From positions 1 to 64,000 of the forward strand of contig WBMZ01006403.1 of the NCBI GenBank assembly GCA_013400975.1: a DNA stretch of 64,000 nt. Direction: 5' to 3'. The first letter of the stretch is position 1, and each line of letters starts with the position of its first letter. Of the stretch, positions 11,180 through 24,256 are shown in pieces. Origin of the DNA: Atrichornis clamosus. Its lineage: Eukaryota; Chordata; Aves; Passeriformes; Menuridae. The translations under genes and the position numbers were made by a program. The notes beneath the pieces are model-generated. The model was not told where the DNA came from and ran no database searches. It saw nothing but the letters and a program-made list of their open reading frames with translations.

Positions 11180-14100
11180 CATGCCATTTGGCCAAGTCCA
11201 AGCAGGCACAGAGCAGGGCGTAGGCAGCGATGATTTGGTGCAGTGATGTGCTGGCTGTTTGAAAACAGTCCTTGAGCTGAACGGGAGCTCAAGTCAGAGA
11301 TGTGCAACCCTTCCTAAGAGGTGACCACAGTCTCGGAGGACTGCGTTTTTCCTCTGTGACTCAGAAACACAACGTTGTGTCTCTTCCAGCTGACTCATTC
11401 TGTCACCTCGTCCTTTTTCCTCTTTGGCACCTTGAAAGCACACTGCCAAAACACTGCTACAAACTTAGCATGTTATTTTTTCACTTGGTTCACAACTAAC
11501 AAAGGTTTTCATATTTCTGTGGCATTTCACACAGATCACTAGATAAGATTCCTGAAACAGCTCTTGATCAATTGATTGGTGAACAGCCTGTTTAAATAAT
11601 GTGTTATCCACAGCATTATAAACAAATTTTTTACTGTAAGTTCAAGTAGACAAAAACAGGACTTGGAGGAAAACTAAAACAAATGCAATTTTGGATGCAT
11701 TCTACCTCAGTTTTCATGCATATTTGTGTTTGTTAACACTTTAAAATATTAGAATCTTAAAAGAAATAGTAACAGAATTCCAAACACTTGAATACTTCCA
11801 TGTTTGGGGATACAGACCAAATTTGAGCAGAACTTGTAAGCCATTTCAGTCCCTTGGGAAAATTCATTTTTTCTGGAAAATGCTTCCTTCACTGGAAAAC
11901 TGTGTCAGCTCCCACTTGACCTTAGTTTGAGCAAGGAAGGTAGAAAAATGAAAGTTTTTAAGCTGTGTTTTCTGCCAGTGATGGTGTCCTGCTGGTGCTT
12001 TGGAAGAGAGGGACTGTGTGAGCTGCAGAACACTGCTTTGCTCAGGGCAGCATTGAAGACACTCAGGAACAGTGCTCAGGATTAGGTGTGTACAAGACTG
12101 TGACAGACTAGCAACATTGGTGAACCTGTGCCTCTGCACAGGCAATATCTCTTTTCCAGTTGTGCCTTCAAGTAATGAGCCCCATGGGACAAAATCATGT
12201 TACCATCTGGTACTGCTGCTGTCTGGTGCTTTAAAAATAATTCTCAAGGTGATTTTTCAATCATCTAAATAAGGTATTATTTCTCTTTGTAATGTACGTA
12301 CAGAGTTTCTGTTCCAAACATTATGAAACACCAGAAAACAACCTGCAGTATTGTAATTGGAAGAGGCACAATTAACAAATAAGAAAGGAAGTGAACAGCC
12401 TGCAAGTTTTGAATCTGACAGAATACCAAACTCATTGTGTGCAGGAGTGACAAGGCAGTGGCAGAGCACAGGAATGACAACTGAGCCATGAGTGTATATG
12501 AAAGCATGTTTGTGAGACACTGAAGTGGATTGCAATGACTTTTAAAGGTCTCTGTCACAACTTCATTGATCTTTTGTCACTTTAATGGCTGACTTTAATA
12601 AACTGGCCTGTAAGAAGAATTTTTTTTGCCCTCAAATATTACCCTCTCTTCAGTTCTGATCATTAATTGCAGTAAATAGCAAAAAATAATGTCAAAATTA
12701 ATCTAAAAACAAAAGACTTAGTAGTTTTTTCTGACTCATGTAATCAAGCTCACGATTGCACAAAAAAAATGCTGTCATTCTCTGGTTCTTCACAGAAAGG
12801 TCTATGAATTCCAAATATTATTGCAATGACTATTAGAAAATTTGTATTGTCTGTCCTAATAATTAATTTTTTTCTGCTGCTTTTTCAGCAAGCAGAAATT
12901 ATATTATCTCTGTTGTTTGTGATGTAAGCACAGTTACAGACAATGATACATAAAAATAACTAGCACAACTGGAAATTCAGAGCCCATTCTTTGTTATCTA
13001 GTCACTACAGACAGACAGAATTAATTCAGAATTCTTCTGCTGCTTCTTGTTCTGGAACTTGTGCCCACATGAAGCTACAGCGTGAGTATGTGAGCAGATC
13101 TGGTTGTAAGTCCGTCACAGCCTGCAGAGCATTTGGTTGGCTCTCTCTGACAGTATCAGCAGCTAATAAATACACTTACAGGAATAAGGACTTCTGAAGA
13201 AGTTGTGAACTGAAAAAGCAGATGAACTCTGCTAGGGTTTATCTACTTCCACAGATTCTGGATGAGGCAGAACAACAGCATGCAGGTATATCAGGGTGAG
13301 ATCCGGGCTGTCGTGACCGTCTCTGTATGTCTGGACCCTGGGAGTAGTTAGTTATATGCGCAATCACTGCCCGATGTGGAGATTTGGACTGGTACCTAAA
13401 GTGCTGGAATTATTTTCTGAACAGGGGTCTATGACTCTGATTCTTAAATTAATCCTGATTAACCTCTGAATTTGCAAATTAAATTGCCTATGTTTCCTTA
13501 TCTACAGCCATTATCAAACCAATCAGCACAATATACAGGCTGCATATGTGAAGTATGTGTTACTGGGAGAGGCTCACACCTGGCTTAGGCTGAGTTCTTT
13601 CAAGATCCATTTTGAAGGAAGTACTTATAACCTCACTGGTGTATTGCTAGTTATTTTGCATTCTGTGATGAAGGTGACCTCTGTTAAGGCCTGAGTAATG
13701 CTATTTCAAGGATTTGACTCTGTGTTTAGAGGTTAACACAGATAGTTCCTGTAAGTGTTTTAATTAACTCTAATTCTTAAAAGATAATTTGCAATGGGTT
13801 AGCTACAGTGGACTGCTTCCATTGTAGAGAAATATTCAAGGTGGAAAGAATAATAGTGAAAACGTCCTTCCATTTTCTCCCGGTGAGTGCAGTGGTGTCT
13901 GGCTGCTGTATGGGGCCACCACTGAGTACAGACTGGAAACTCAACATAATGCAATTCTCCAAGGGAAAACGAGACTTCATTCTGTTAAGTGCAGGCATTG
14001 TATATGCTTCTCTGCAGAATGAACTGCCCCTTTTCGGACTCTGCTAGAGAAACACGTATTCTTAGAAATAATATCCTTTCCCCCCTCATTTAACTTTTTA

Positions 14101-17100
14101 AAAACTAATTTGCAGTGAAAACTGGAAATTTTGTTGTTTTTTGAAAACACTGAAATTTTAATCAAAAGAAATACAATGAAGAATAAGAAAAATAGCATCA
14201 AAGCTGGAATATTTTAATGGATGTTTTATATCTCATGTCTTTTTCGTTTAAAAGAAATGCTCTCTCCCTTGAGATAGACTTTCGGAAAAAAAATCTGAAG
14301 AGAACCTTAAATCTGAACATTTACCCTAAAGATATAGGATGGTAACAACAATCTTAGGCTTTACTCTATAACAGTAATTTACAAAACTGACACTCTCCTG
14401 CTGATCCACTGCTGATATGGTCTTGCTACTAGGCAATTGCCTTAAGTTCAGTGTAGAGGAAACATTTGTGGCTTTGAGGACTGGACCATGGTGTGACAAG
14501 TCCTCTCTGTTGGTGTTGGTATTCTGCAGAAGGGGTACAGCTTCTGGAACCCTTTAGTCAGCTGGCTAGATGAGTATTTGAGTGCGTAACCATTCAAGAC
14601 AACCCTGTGACACTGGAATAATGAAACTTGCCCAAGGAGAAAAGACTCACCTCTAACTTGAAGAGCTGGGTATTTGCCTTTGAACTCCTTCTCACAAAAC
14701 ACACTAATATTCATAAGGCACAAGATAAACAAAAAAATTAAATCTAGAGACTGGTATTGCACCCATGGTGCCTTGTGCCCACCTGGATACCACCATGCAC
14801 AGAATAACAAATGGTTAAGATTTGGTTTGTTTCCAAATTAGTTTCCCTTCACTAGATTATTACTTTTATTAGGCATGGAAAACATTTCTTTGGAACCATT
14901 CTCCTGGAGAATGTAATCAGATTTTGTTGGACTGGAAATAATCCCCTTGGAAAAAAGTGGGAGAACACCATAAAAGATGAAATTATTTTCCATTTATTTA
15001 TTATTTTTTGAAGATACCAAACATCTTCTGAAACAATTCCAAAACTACTGAAATGGAAATTCCATAGGTCAATAACAGGAAATTTGCAACTTATATCTTT
15101 GGGTCAAAGGAGAAGATGAAAATTTCCTTGTATTTGATTTGTTAAAAAATCAGCTTATGAAGGACAAGTTGATAGAAAAAAATTTTGATTATTTATGGTT
15201 TGTACTTTTCTGGCCCATTTTCTGACAGAAAAATCTTTCTTGCCCATTCAGTCAACTTCTCGAATAACTGCAGATTTGATAATCATGCCTGGGTATGAAA
15301 ATGGTTGAAAACTGTTCCAAATTCCATCTCTTAATGATTCCTTATCCAATATTTTGTTCTATTAAATTCTTTCCTGTGTTTTCATTGACTATGTTACTAT
15401 TTATGATTTAAATTTATCTCTGTAACACACAAAGGTAGCAGAAGGCGTCTTGGAAAATGAATAAAAAATAGTCCATCACGATACTCACTGGATAAAATAC
15501 TCATGAAGATGTGTTCAGAAAGTGGCAGCAAGGAAAAGCTGGGACCTGAGCACTGAAATATTCGAGAGAAAGACAAATGAGCTACTGAAAACTGATTAGA
15601 ATCAAGGAAACGTGCAACACAAGAGTGAGAGGTATTCAAAGCAGATATAGGCAGCATGATAGAGATCCCCTGTGTTCATTACAGTAGAATCCAGGTGTCA
15701 AAAGTGGGAAAAAAAATCCAACTAATGTGGATTAGCAAAGTTATGAAAAGTACTATCAAATATTTGCAGTCAAACACTCAGGGTAAAATGAACATGCAGG
15801 GAAAAAAGAGAAGTGTTGGCTTGGTTGCAGTATATGCCATCCCTGAAGGAAATATGAAACAATGCATGAAAGGCTAACAGCACTCCTACACTTAATTCCT
15901 CCTCCATGTCTCCCAAAAAGGAAAGAAAGTAAAATCTGAACAACCTAGGAGAGAGTGAGTGGCAGGACAATACTGATGAGGTTTGATGTTGCGCAATAAA
16001 GTCAGTTGGCTTGGCATGGACAGGAAATACAAAGTTAAAAACCAGAACAGTAGGCTACAGTGCATCTTATGTGTGGTTTCAGATTCAGTTTCCTATTTGA
16101 TAACATTAGTACCCAGAAACCTCTTTCCCCAAAGGAGAGAATAAATGCAGTTCTGCGAAAGGTACCTAAGTCTTACCATGTTGACTGTTATTTGACTTTT
16201 GGTGCAGACAGGAATCAAGAGCATCCAGTATCACACACTGCACATGTGGATTTGAAAAAAACCCTCATTTCTCTCAGTGTTCTCTCAGTGTAGGCAGTGT
16301 TCTGCCCCTTCTTTAACACAATTAGTGATTGTATGGCTACTTCCCCTTCTGGGAGAGACACCAACTCAGTAGGTACTACATTAGCAAGCTACACACAGTC
16401 ATAAGTCTTTAATCATAGCAGGGTTCGCTTTCGCCGTGTGGGTAGTGCCCAAAAGTTTAGTGAAAGAAGAGTTGAGTGGTTTTTTATTCCACATGCATTT
16501 CTACTGATGCCTATGAACAAAATGTTCTGTTTTCATAAACCAATGCCAAAGAAGTTCTCCTATAGTCTTCAGGAGGGCTGACTAAAATACCACTAAAAAA
16601 TTAGTGTTCAAATATGATGTATATTTTTTACCTCTTAAAATTTGTTTCCACAAATAATTTCCAGCCTTCACTCTCTCGAATTTTGTTTTGTTCAGAAGAA
16701 AGAAATGGCTGAGCTTATAATTTATCGTGGATACATGTGGCCCTGTCTACGGAAAAGTGGTGTGTCTTCATCCAGTGGTAACTAATGTAGGGGTTAACAA
16801 CACCTCAACCTATTCCTTCATGGGCAACCCAGGCATACCCCAGTGGCAGGAGTCTTCATGCAAACTTCACCACGCATTGCTTTATCTCCTGCATGCAGGG
16901 ATTGCTGATTTTTTTCCCCTATCATCCAGATGAAGCATTCCATGTAAGTATGACTTTTCCTGTTCCTGGACAAGGACCAATGGGGTCTTAAGGGTCCTAT
17001 CCTTGTGACTAAATGTGAGCATCTCCAATACAGGACTTACAGCTAGTCTTACCATTTAATGGAGTTGATCTAGTTTATATAGTCAGTAATGTATCTAATG

Positions 17101-17745
17101 GAATCCATCTTAGCCAAAAGTCAATGTCTGTGTTTTCTGAATGAATCACATTCTGAACTCTGTTACTCTAAGGGAATCAGCCTTGTTGCAGATACATACA
17201 CTGCCCTTTAAAAAAGATTAATTCCACAGTGAGCTCTCATTGTATCATAAAACTGATCTATATACCTATATACCATATTGCTCTCAAAGTCTTGTTATGG
17301 GCAAACAGGGAGCACAACTGACATATAGACAGAATAATTTATTATTAGTCTCATTAAATTCTTGACACATAAAACAAATAGTTGTTATTAGCCCAGACAC
17401 AGTAATAATAATAACAGTCAGAGTTCAAAGGAACACAGGAAAAAACCCAAAGAAACCCACTTTATTAACAATACAGTTAAAATATGCATTAAAAAAACCT
17501 GAACCCTGCAAAGGCCGAATTTCCTCTTACTATCTGGTTGTTTCACTGATGTTATGGTCAGTCACTCTCTGAGTTACTATGTCACAGCTTCAGAGACCTC
17601 TTCCAGAAGAAGGGATGAGGTTATTAATAGTCATTGGTGCCCTGGGTGCTTTGCCCAGAAGGGGTTTGAACCTGGTCACAGTGATACCTTCTTTCTTGGT
17701 CCTGCAGTCTCCTTGGGGGTTATTAATTTCTTGTTTCCTGACACT

Positions 17746-17777
17746 ACATATATATGTATATATATATATGTATATAT
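17746..17777. repeat. TA/TG microsatellite
   Basis: Alternating purine-pyrimidine run of TA units interrupted by TG. It is probably length-variable and able to form unusual helix structures. Confidence 0.9.
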
Positions 17778-18171
17778 GCTCTTTCATTGCTTGTCATTTT
17801 TTTTCAGTGGTCTTTGTTGTCCCTGATTTGCAGGGCTGCACTCTTGCTGTGACCAGTGGCTGCCACTGTGATTTGTGTTTGCTGTAGGGGATCCCTGATA
17901 CCTGCCAGTGTTGGTGCTCTTATACAGCATGTTTTATTCTAGAATTTATGCCACAGAACACAGCTACTGGGTATTGTCATTAACAATAACCGTTAACCAC
18001 ATCGTTGCACAAAATTAAATGACAGGGTTACAGCAATTTAGGGAACAGTTACATAGTTGCCTAACAATTGCTATCACAGTTTAAGCAAGCTAAACCCAGC
18101 TCAAGATGTCAACTTCAGTCCTGGGGTCTGTTCTCACTAATGGCAATTTGCATTTCCTGTGCTACAGCAGA

Positions 18172-18198
18172 GGGCCGAGGGCTGCAGAGGGAGTGGGG
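18172..18198 (+). other. Canonical G-quadruplex motif
   Basis: Four G runs (GGG, GGG, GGG, GGGG) separated by loops of 4, 7 and 3 bases, which fits the G3+N1-7 rule on the plus strand. It is isolated in AT-rich sequence, and no promoter is recognisable next to it. Confidence 0.7.
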
Positions 18199-20565
18199 AA
18201 GGAAAGTGGTTGCTGGAACAAAGTGTAGGCTGTGATGAGAACTGAGATGTGGGAAAATATTTTGGCTGTGTAAAAGCTTGGGGACCTTGTGTAGGGCTCA
18301 TCCTTCAACTGGAGTTGGAGTTAGGATGCCATCCATTTTTAGTATGCGTGTATAATTCGGTGACATCATTGTCCTGAGCACGTTCACTGCTCAGAGTCCC
18401 TCACCTTCCTGCAGCTCCATTTTCTAGAGCAGTGCCAACCATGTAAATTCTTCACAGAAAGGTATACCAAAAATTTAGTGGGGTCAGCCTCTTTTGAAAT
18501 GTCCTTGTCAAGGTTATCAAACAGTGGCCAAGCCTTTTCTCTTTAATCAGTGGAAGCTGCCACTTGAGTTATGATTGTAACCTTTGCTTTATGGTGTTTA
18601 ACTCCCACTGGAAACTGTGTTATATCCATGGGAAATTTATATGTTACCTTCTCTAGGTTTAGCTTTGTTTCTTTAGGTTCTTGCTCTCTTGCTTTTTTAC
18701 CTCAAAATGTAAAATTATCATCCCAACCCACTACATTTGTTGTAACAATAATTTCACCAGGATTCTCTTAATGTTAAACATATAGATATCATTTAGATTT
18801 TTTCTTGCTCCAGTCAATTGTTTCTGTCAATCTGAAAACTACTGCCTGCATCTTTAATTCTCATTGCAATAGCTAGCTATCAGCTTAAGAAATTTTCAGG
18901 AGAAATTCTTTTTGACATAAAGAAAAATCAAACTTGTTGTGAATATGCATCTTTTCTTTTTGCCAAAGCGTACAGAAAAATGTATCCCTCAAATAGTAGC
19001 ATTTCCAAATGAGTAAAGCCATTTTATAATAGCATTTTTAGGTGAACATTTAATTTTTTTTTTCTGTTCAGAATAATCCAAAGCTTTGAAGTTTCTTTCA
19101 ATGTAAACATTATTGTCATTCCTGTGTAAAAGTAATAATTTAAGAAAACAGCTCTCAAGTAGCTCTCAGAAGCAGCCTTTGTAGCATGTTTTTATGGTCC
19201 TCAACAGTCACCACATGATTCCCTTCTGTTTTATATTTCAAAAAGTTGCACTCTTATCTCAGGGAAGAAAGAAGCAACTGGATATCTTCTTAGAGATGAG
19301 GGTCATCAGTGGGACTGAGGTTGCCTGAGCCCTCAGCAACATATCAGTTAAAGGGAAGAAGAGGACAGAATAAGACTGGTATTGTAACTTTTTTCTGACT
19401 TAGTAAGTTTGGAAAAAAGGGAGGCAGGTATTTATAGAAGGAGAAAAAAAGTCAACAAGGATTCTTGCCTCATTAAAGACAACTAAAATACATCAAAGTC
19501 TTTTCTTGAGTCACAGATTGTCTAAGCTGTGATAAACACTGAGGAGGGTGAGGCATATTTCAGTTTCCCCATTAAAAAAAATCAAAACCAAAATCCCTTT
19601 TGGAAATACTTATAATTTTTGGAATCCAAATAGAAATAGGTGCATCCACCTGAATATCTTCCAGTGTGCTTTGGTGTGTCAAAAGTAAAGGCCTTTGAAA
19701 TTGTGCTCACAGGAGTTTCAGATTTGGCTTTCTCTAAGCCTCTGTGTGAATTGTTCATCATAATGCTTCCCATTATTTGTGAGCAGATATTTTGCCGTCA
19801 CACAGACAGCATGAGTGACAAGTTTTTCTCCCACCATTTTATATGAATAATTGTTTCAATGTACACATAGAAAGGGCATAATTTATAGTTAGTTATCATT
19901 TCCAGACTACGCTTTATCTATTTTTAACTGAGTAGTAAATGTGGCCATAACTTACTGAAGTCATTTCTACTTCTAGCTTCCTTTTAGTATTTTTCAACAT
20001 AAAGTATTTCCTTTGAAAATTATCTTAGACCATGTTGTCAGTGGTTTTGGTTTTCTTTCTCTGTTCGGTTAATTGGGCATTTTTTGTTTGGTTGGTTTTA
20101 TTTGGGTTTGGTTTTTTTCTGTCTGGTTTAAATGAACTGCTTCTGGAAAATTGATATTTAAATTCTGAGATTTGTGCTTTATTTTTAAGAAGAAACGTAA
20201 GCTCTTAGTGTCTCGGTTAAGCGTGTTATATATCTTTCTTGAGTATATCATCGAGACAAGGGAAAGCTTGTGCCTTGAATTTAAGTGGAGAAAAGTGCAT
20301 CAAAACTATTTGGAACTCTAAGATGTTAAAATATAAAGAAGTCTTGACTATTGCAGAAGTTACATACACTGAAATTTTTTTTGTACTCACACTGTTCTGA
20401 ATGACTTTGTCCATCATTTATGAACTTCTTAGTCATGAGTTCTGATTTAAAGTTACCCTTTTATTGTTTAATTTGGTGAGTAATTAGCTTTGTCTCATAC
20501 TTTATGACTACTGCTGCAATCCCAGAAGCATGTGGAGGGGAAATAATGTTCATTGCTGATTTAAA

Positions 20566-20589
20566 AAACATTTTTTTTAAAAAATGTTT
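20566..20589. repeat. Near-perfect palindrome, 11-bp arms, 2-bp spacer
   Basis: AAACATTTTTT at 20566-20576 is the exact reverse complement of 20579-20589. It could extrude as a small cruciform. It is AT-only except for one C and one G, so chance origin is likely. Confidence 0.85.
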
Positions 20590-23500
20590 CACTCTCATTC
20601 TCCACTGCTTTATGTCTTGCACAGTTACTAATAATTACATCTGGGAGCTTAAGCTTTGTACATCAGATAAAGGGAGTGACATCTTCAGCCCTGCACTTAA
20701 AAATGATGGAAACCACTCCCCCCAAAATCTAAACAAACACAACAAACACCCAGGAACAGCGAGCTTCAGCTTGATTTGTTTGTCACTATTTCTCCATTGT
20801 CTTCAGCACCAACTCCCAGGACTAGTGAAATCCCTTAATATTCTGTAATTTTCCAACTGATATGCAGAAGAATCTCAGCTCTTCCCTCTCTAGACAAAGA
20901 TGATGGAGAAACTACATAAAAGGTGCTCTAACAAGTTACTTCAAAGAATCGTCTAAAACTGGTATCCTTTTGCTAGAAATTGAGTAAGGCTAGGCTTCTG
21001 AAGAAGATTCAAGAAACACTACATAATGATGAACTAACTTGTCATAATGACCAATTAGTAGTTGGCTTGTGAACCTAAGCAGCAATGTTGGTATTCAATC
21101 ATCTTGGGTTTTTAACACCTTTTTTTCACATTGCTTTCCCCCCTGCCTTGTTTCCCTACAGCAGCACCGACTGTGCTCATTATCTCCATAAATGTCTATT
21201 GTTCTGATCCTTGAGAAATTCTTGGCCTTGCTGTGTCAAAGAAATGTATTTATAGGCTAGTTATGCAGTATGTTAAAGTGGCAGGTCTCTTTCTCAGTTT
21301 GTCTCATGTTTAATAAGTAAGTGATAAAGTTCAGCGCAAAGCAGAGTCACGGCAAAGCTATACAGTATCAGGAATATCAGGAAACTCAGGAATAGACAAG
21401 TTGGAGGACATTTGTTCTTCTTAACCAGCAATTTCCACCTTTTGGTATTAGAAATGATATAATCATTGTCATAAACATCAGCTTTTATGCCTCAGAACTC
21501 CCACAGGGAAGCTATTCTCACTTTTATGCTTATGAATAGAAACTGGCTCCAAATTTATTTATGGGCAGTGTTTTTCCCTTTGACAAGTTTTGGGGTTTTT
21601 TTTTTAAATTCTAGTTTGCTCTTCAGATAAGCTTGCAAGTTGCTCTTGGATCCTCACCCAGTCTTTGGTCTACTAAACAAGTTGAGATTTCATAGCCTCT
21701 TCTCCAAAGATCATCCCATGAATTTTATTTTTGCTTACCTGGTTTGAAACTGGTTTGTGCTAGTAACCGGGGATTTATGCAAAATTCTGGTTATGATTTT
21801 ATCAATATCTAATAAAATATTTCAATCCCATCCACATATCTACTGTAAATAATTTGTCTAAGGAGAGTCTTTGGGAGACTGCACTTGCTCTTTTTTCAGG
21901 AGTACACTATTTTACTGTTTTAGTGCTCTTTGGTGTATCTATAACTCATTTGACCTCCTAGAAAATTTCATGTTGTGTTCCTGTTTACCGTTTTTCAATA
22001 ATTTATAATTTATATTTGTTTATGGATTTTTTTTAATGCAGGTTTATTCTTTCTGTTCTTATTGACATTCCTTTGATGTCTGCAAGACTGGAACTATTAT
22101 CTCATTTTTTTTTCTTGTTCAAGATTCAGGATTTGGACTTTTTTTTTGAAAAATATCTATCAATAAAATTCCAGGTGCCCTCTCAATACAGATACAAATA
22201 CAAATCTCAAATAACTTTCTCGATGCAGTTAACTTTACATTCCTCTTCTTTTACCAAAGTTTCCTCTTTTGCTCTAAAGAATCTTAGTTACAGGTTTACC
22301 TTTATTGTTTCATTTTGTTTAGATCAAGTTAATTACAGATCATTCTGCTTGACTTAATTTTCTACAGCCAGTTTTCCTCCAGTGTCCTCATTACTTTACA
22401 AAAGTAACTCTTCATTTCTTTTCAGCTAGTAGCTGATAGGAAAAGTGCCTCCTGTTATTATCTCCAGGCACATTTGCACCCAAATTACTATAATTTCTGT
22501 CTATATACCTGGAAAACTAGATCCTCACAGAAAAGGAAAAGGTTGATACTTTGTTTCTTAAATTCTATTGCAGAGATTTTAATCCACAAAGTAGTTCAAT
22601 CCCGTGAAGTCTGTACTACAGTCCTTAACTTTCCTTTAGCAGATCAGAAATATTCCACCGAAGATTACTTGTGGCTCTGCATCTTCTTCAGTCTGATATC
22701 ATTCTTCTCTTCCAGCTGAAATCTGGCAATAGCTTTTCTCGTTGGTAAGGACCTGAGTCCTTCGCTCTCCCACTAGGACCCATTTCATCCTCAAGTCCAG
22801 ATTCAAGTCCTCAAGTTTCAGTCTCAGGGAGTCACTGACCATGATCCCATCTACAGCAATGAGCTTCAAAAGCACAATCCGACCAAGTTCAAATACAGAA
22901 GCCATGGATGTTGCATTGCCTATAGATCATCATTTGTTCAACACATTCTCTTTAACGTCACACCTTTTTTTTTATCACTCCCAAGTCAAGGCCAATGCCA
23001 AATAGGACTTGAATAGGAATAGTAAGTGATATTTTCATTACAGCTGGGATCAATTATTATGGCTCATTATTTTCAGATATTTTACCTTGTGTTATTATAA
23101 AATGCTAGGTCACGCAAATGTTCCTGCTCCAGTGATTCCTAGAGAATATCGACTATCCAATATTCTATTCCATTATTTTTCACAATTATTTTTATTTTGA
23201 TTTCTTTAACTAATTTATATTTTCCCTAAACAACAGTCCTTTATGTCTGACTTTTGCCTTACACTCCTGCAGCTAGCTCTCCCTCGCTGTTCAGACACAC
23301 AAAAATCAATAGAAGTTCTGCAAGGGTAGTTCATGCCACAGAGACTTTGCAAATCCTCACTTTTTCCAGCTAAACTTCTCAGAAGGAAATGTCCATATCA
23401 GTGGTAAGGGCTAGGACTGGCCCCGTAGCTGCAAAGTAATCTTCTAATTTATTTGTACCATGCTTATCACTGTATTACATGAACACCTTGCATGCTCCCT

Positions 23501-24062
23501 CTGTAGATTTTTAAAGACCTATTTTACTCTTAATTGAATTGGAGAAAATTCACTTGACTTAGTTGTTAATTGCTGACAGACAAGACAAAAAGTAGATGAG
23601 GCAGATATAATGGGGGCACAATGTAAGGTTATCTGACTAACAATTTTAGGAACTGTCCCTAATAAATGTGTGCTCTTTGACGTACTGTTGTGAAGAATTT
23701 TTCCCTTTTTCTGCCAAAGGGAAGCTAGGGATGTGATCAAAGATGATACACATCATTTATTAAAGTAGTGTCATAAGCCAAATGCTTCCATTTCTCCAGG
23801 AATATAGAAAGAACTGTCATTACAGGGGTGAGAACTGCTGGGTAAAGCAAAAACTGAGGGTGATGAACTCTTGATTCTCTTTCTGTTGCCAATACAGCAG
23901 GCAGATATGACTTCAGACAGCATTTACAGTCTGGTTTGCAGACATCCCATTAACTTTATCTGCAGCAGGTGTTCTCAACACCTTGAAAAGAGGCTTCCTA
24001 ATTGTTTTGTGTTCTAGTTTCCCTATTGTAAGATGAGCAAGAAAACAAGATCTAACTCACTG

Positions 24063-24256
24063 TTTGTAAAGAGCACTGGAACGGGCTGGGCTCCCCAAGG
24101 AAGTGTCAGGCCAAGCCTGACAGAGTTCAGGAAGCGTTTGGACAATACTCCCCAGCACATGATACGACACTTGCGGATGGTGCTGTGCAGTGCCAGGAGC
24201 TGCACTCAGCGACCCTTGTGAGTCCCTTCCAAATCAGGATATTCTCTGATTCTGTT
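24063..24256 (+). mobile_element. CR1 LINE 3' tail
   Basis: Reads as the end of an avian CR1 in plus orientation: GAGCACTGGAACGGGCTGGG, then CCAAGCCTGACAGAGTTCAG, then GGACCCACAAGG-like text seen here as CCCTTGTGAGTCCCTTCC, and finally ATTCTCTGATTCTGTT, a degenerate form of the CR1 terminal ATTCTRTG octamer repeat. It is severely 5'-truncated, the usual state of CR1 copies. Open frames on both strands here (24023-24221) are by-products of the element. Confidence 0.9.

Larger units (their letters stand above)
7476..17283. other. Long AT-rich stretch without recognisable genes
   Basis: About 10 kb of unique-looking sequence. Local oddities are the A19 tract at 9678-9696 preceded by a GC-richer 120-base segment, a 12-bp tandem repeat at 11149-11179 inside a GC-richer patch (11060-11340), a perfect minus-strand splice-donor consensus at 8582-8590, and a short plus-strand acceptor/donor pair around 12889-12923. 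Open frames reach 120 codons (14448-14810, minus, TTG start) and none has a recognised motif. Confidence 0.5.
17284..24062. other. AT-rich stretch without recognisable genes
   Basis: No gene recognised. 17290-18160 has some features of a minus-strand transcript end or LTR (AATAAA on the minus strand at 17461-17466), but I could not match it to a family. A minus-strand 68-codon ATG frame at 22699-22905 has a protein-like composition (MASVFELGRIVLLKL at its start, good Kozak context) but no recognised relative. T-rich low complexity occurs around 20070-20120 and 21595-21610. Confidence 0.5.

Noticed and set aside
12889..12923. 35-nt segment between CTGCTTTTTCAG and GAT|GTAAGC
   Set aside because: The donor lacks the usual G at -1 and there is no supporting context.
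14448..14810. 120-codon minus-strand frame with an internal GAG|GTGAGTCT donor at 14650
   Set aside because: TTG start. The donor is strong, but the only nearby acceptor (TGTTTTGTGAG) is weak, and no family is recognised.
17284..18160. Suspected minus-strand LTR or 3' UTR with AATAAA at 17461-17466
   Set aside because: I could not match it to any element family or find a TATA box, boundaries or target duplication.
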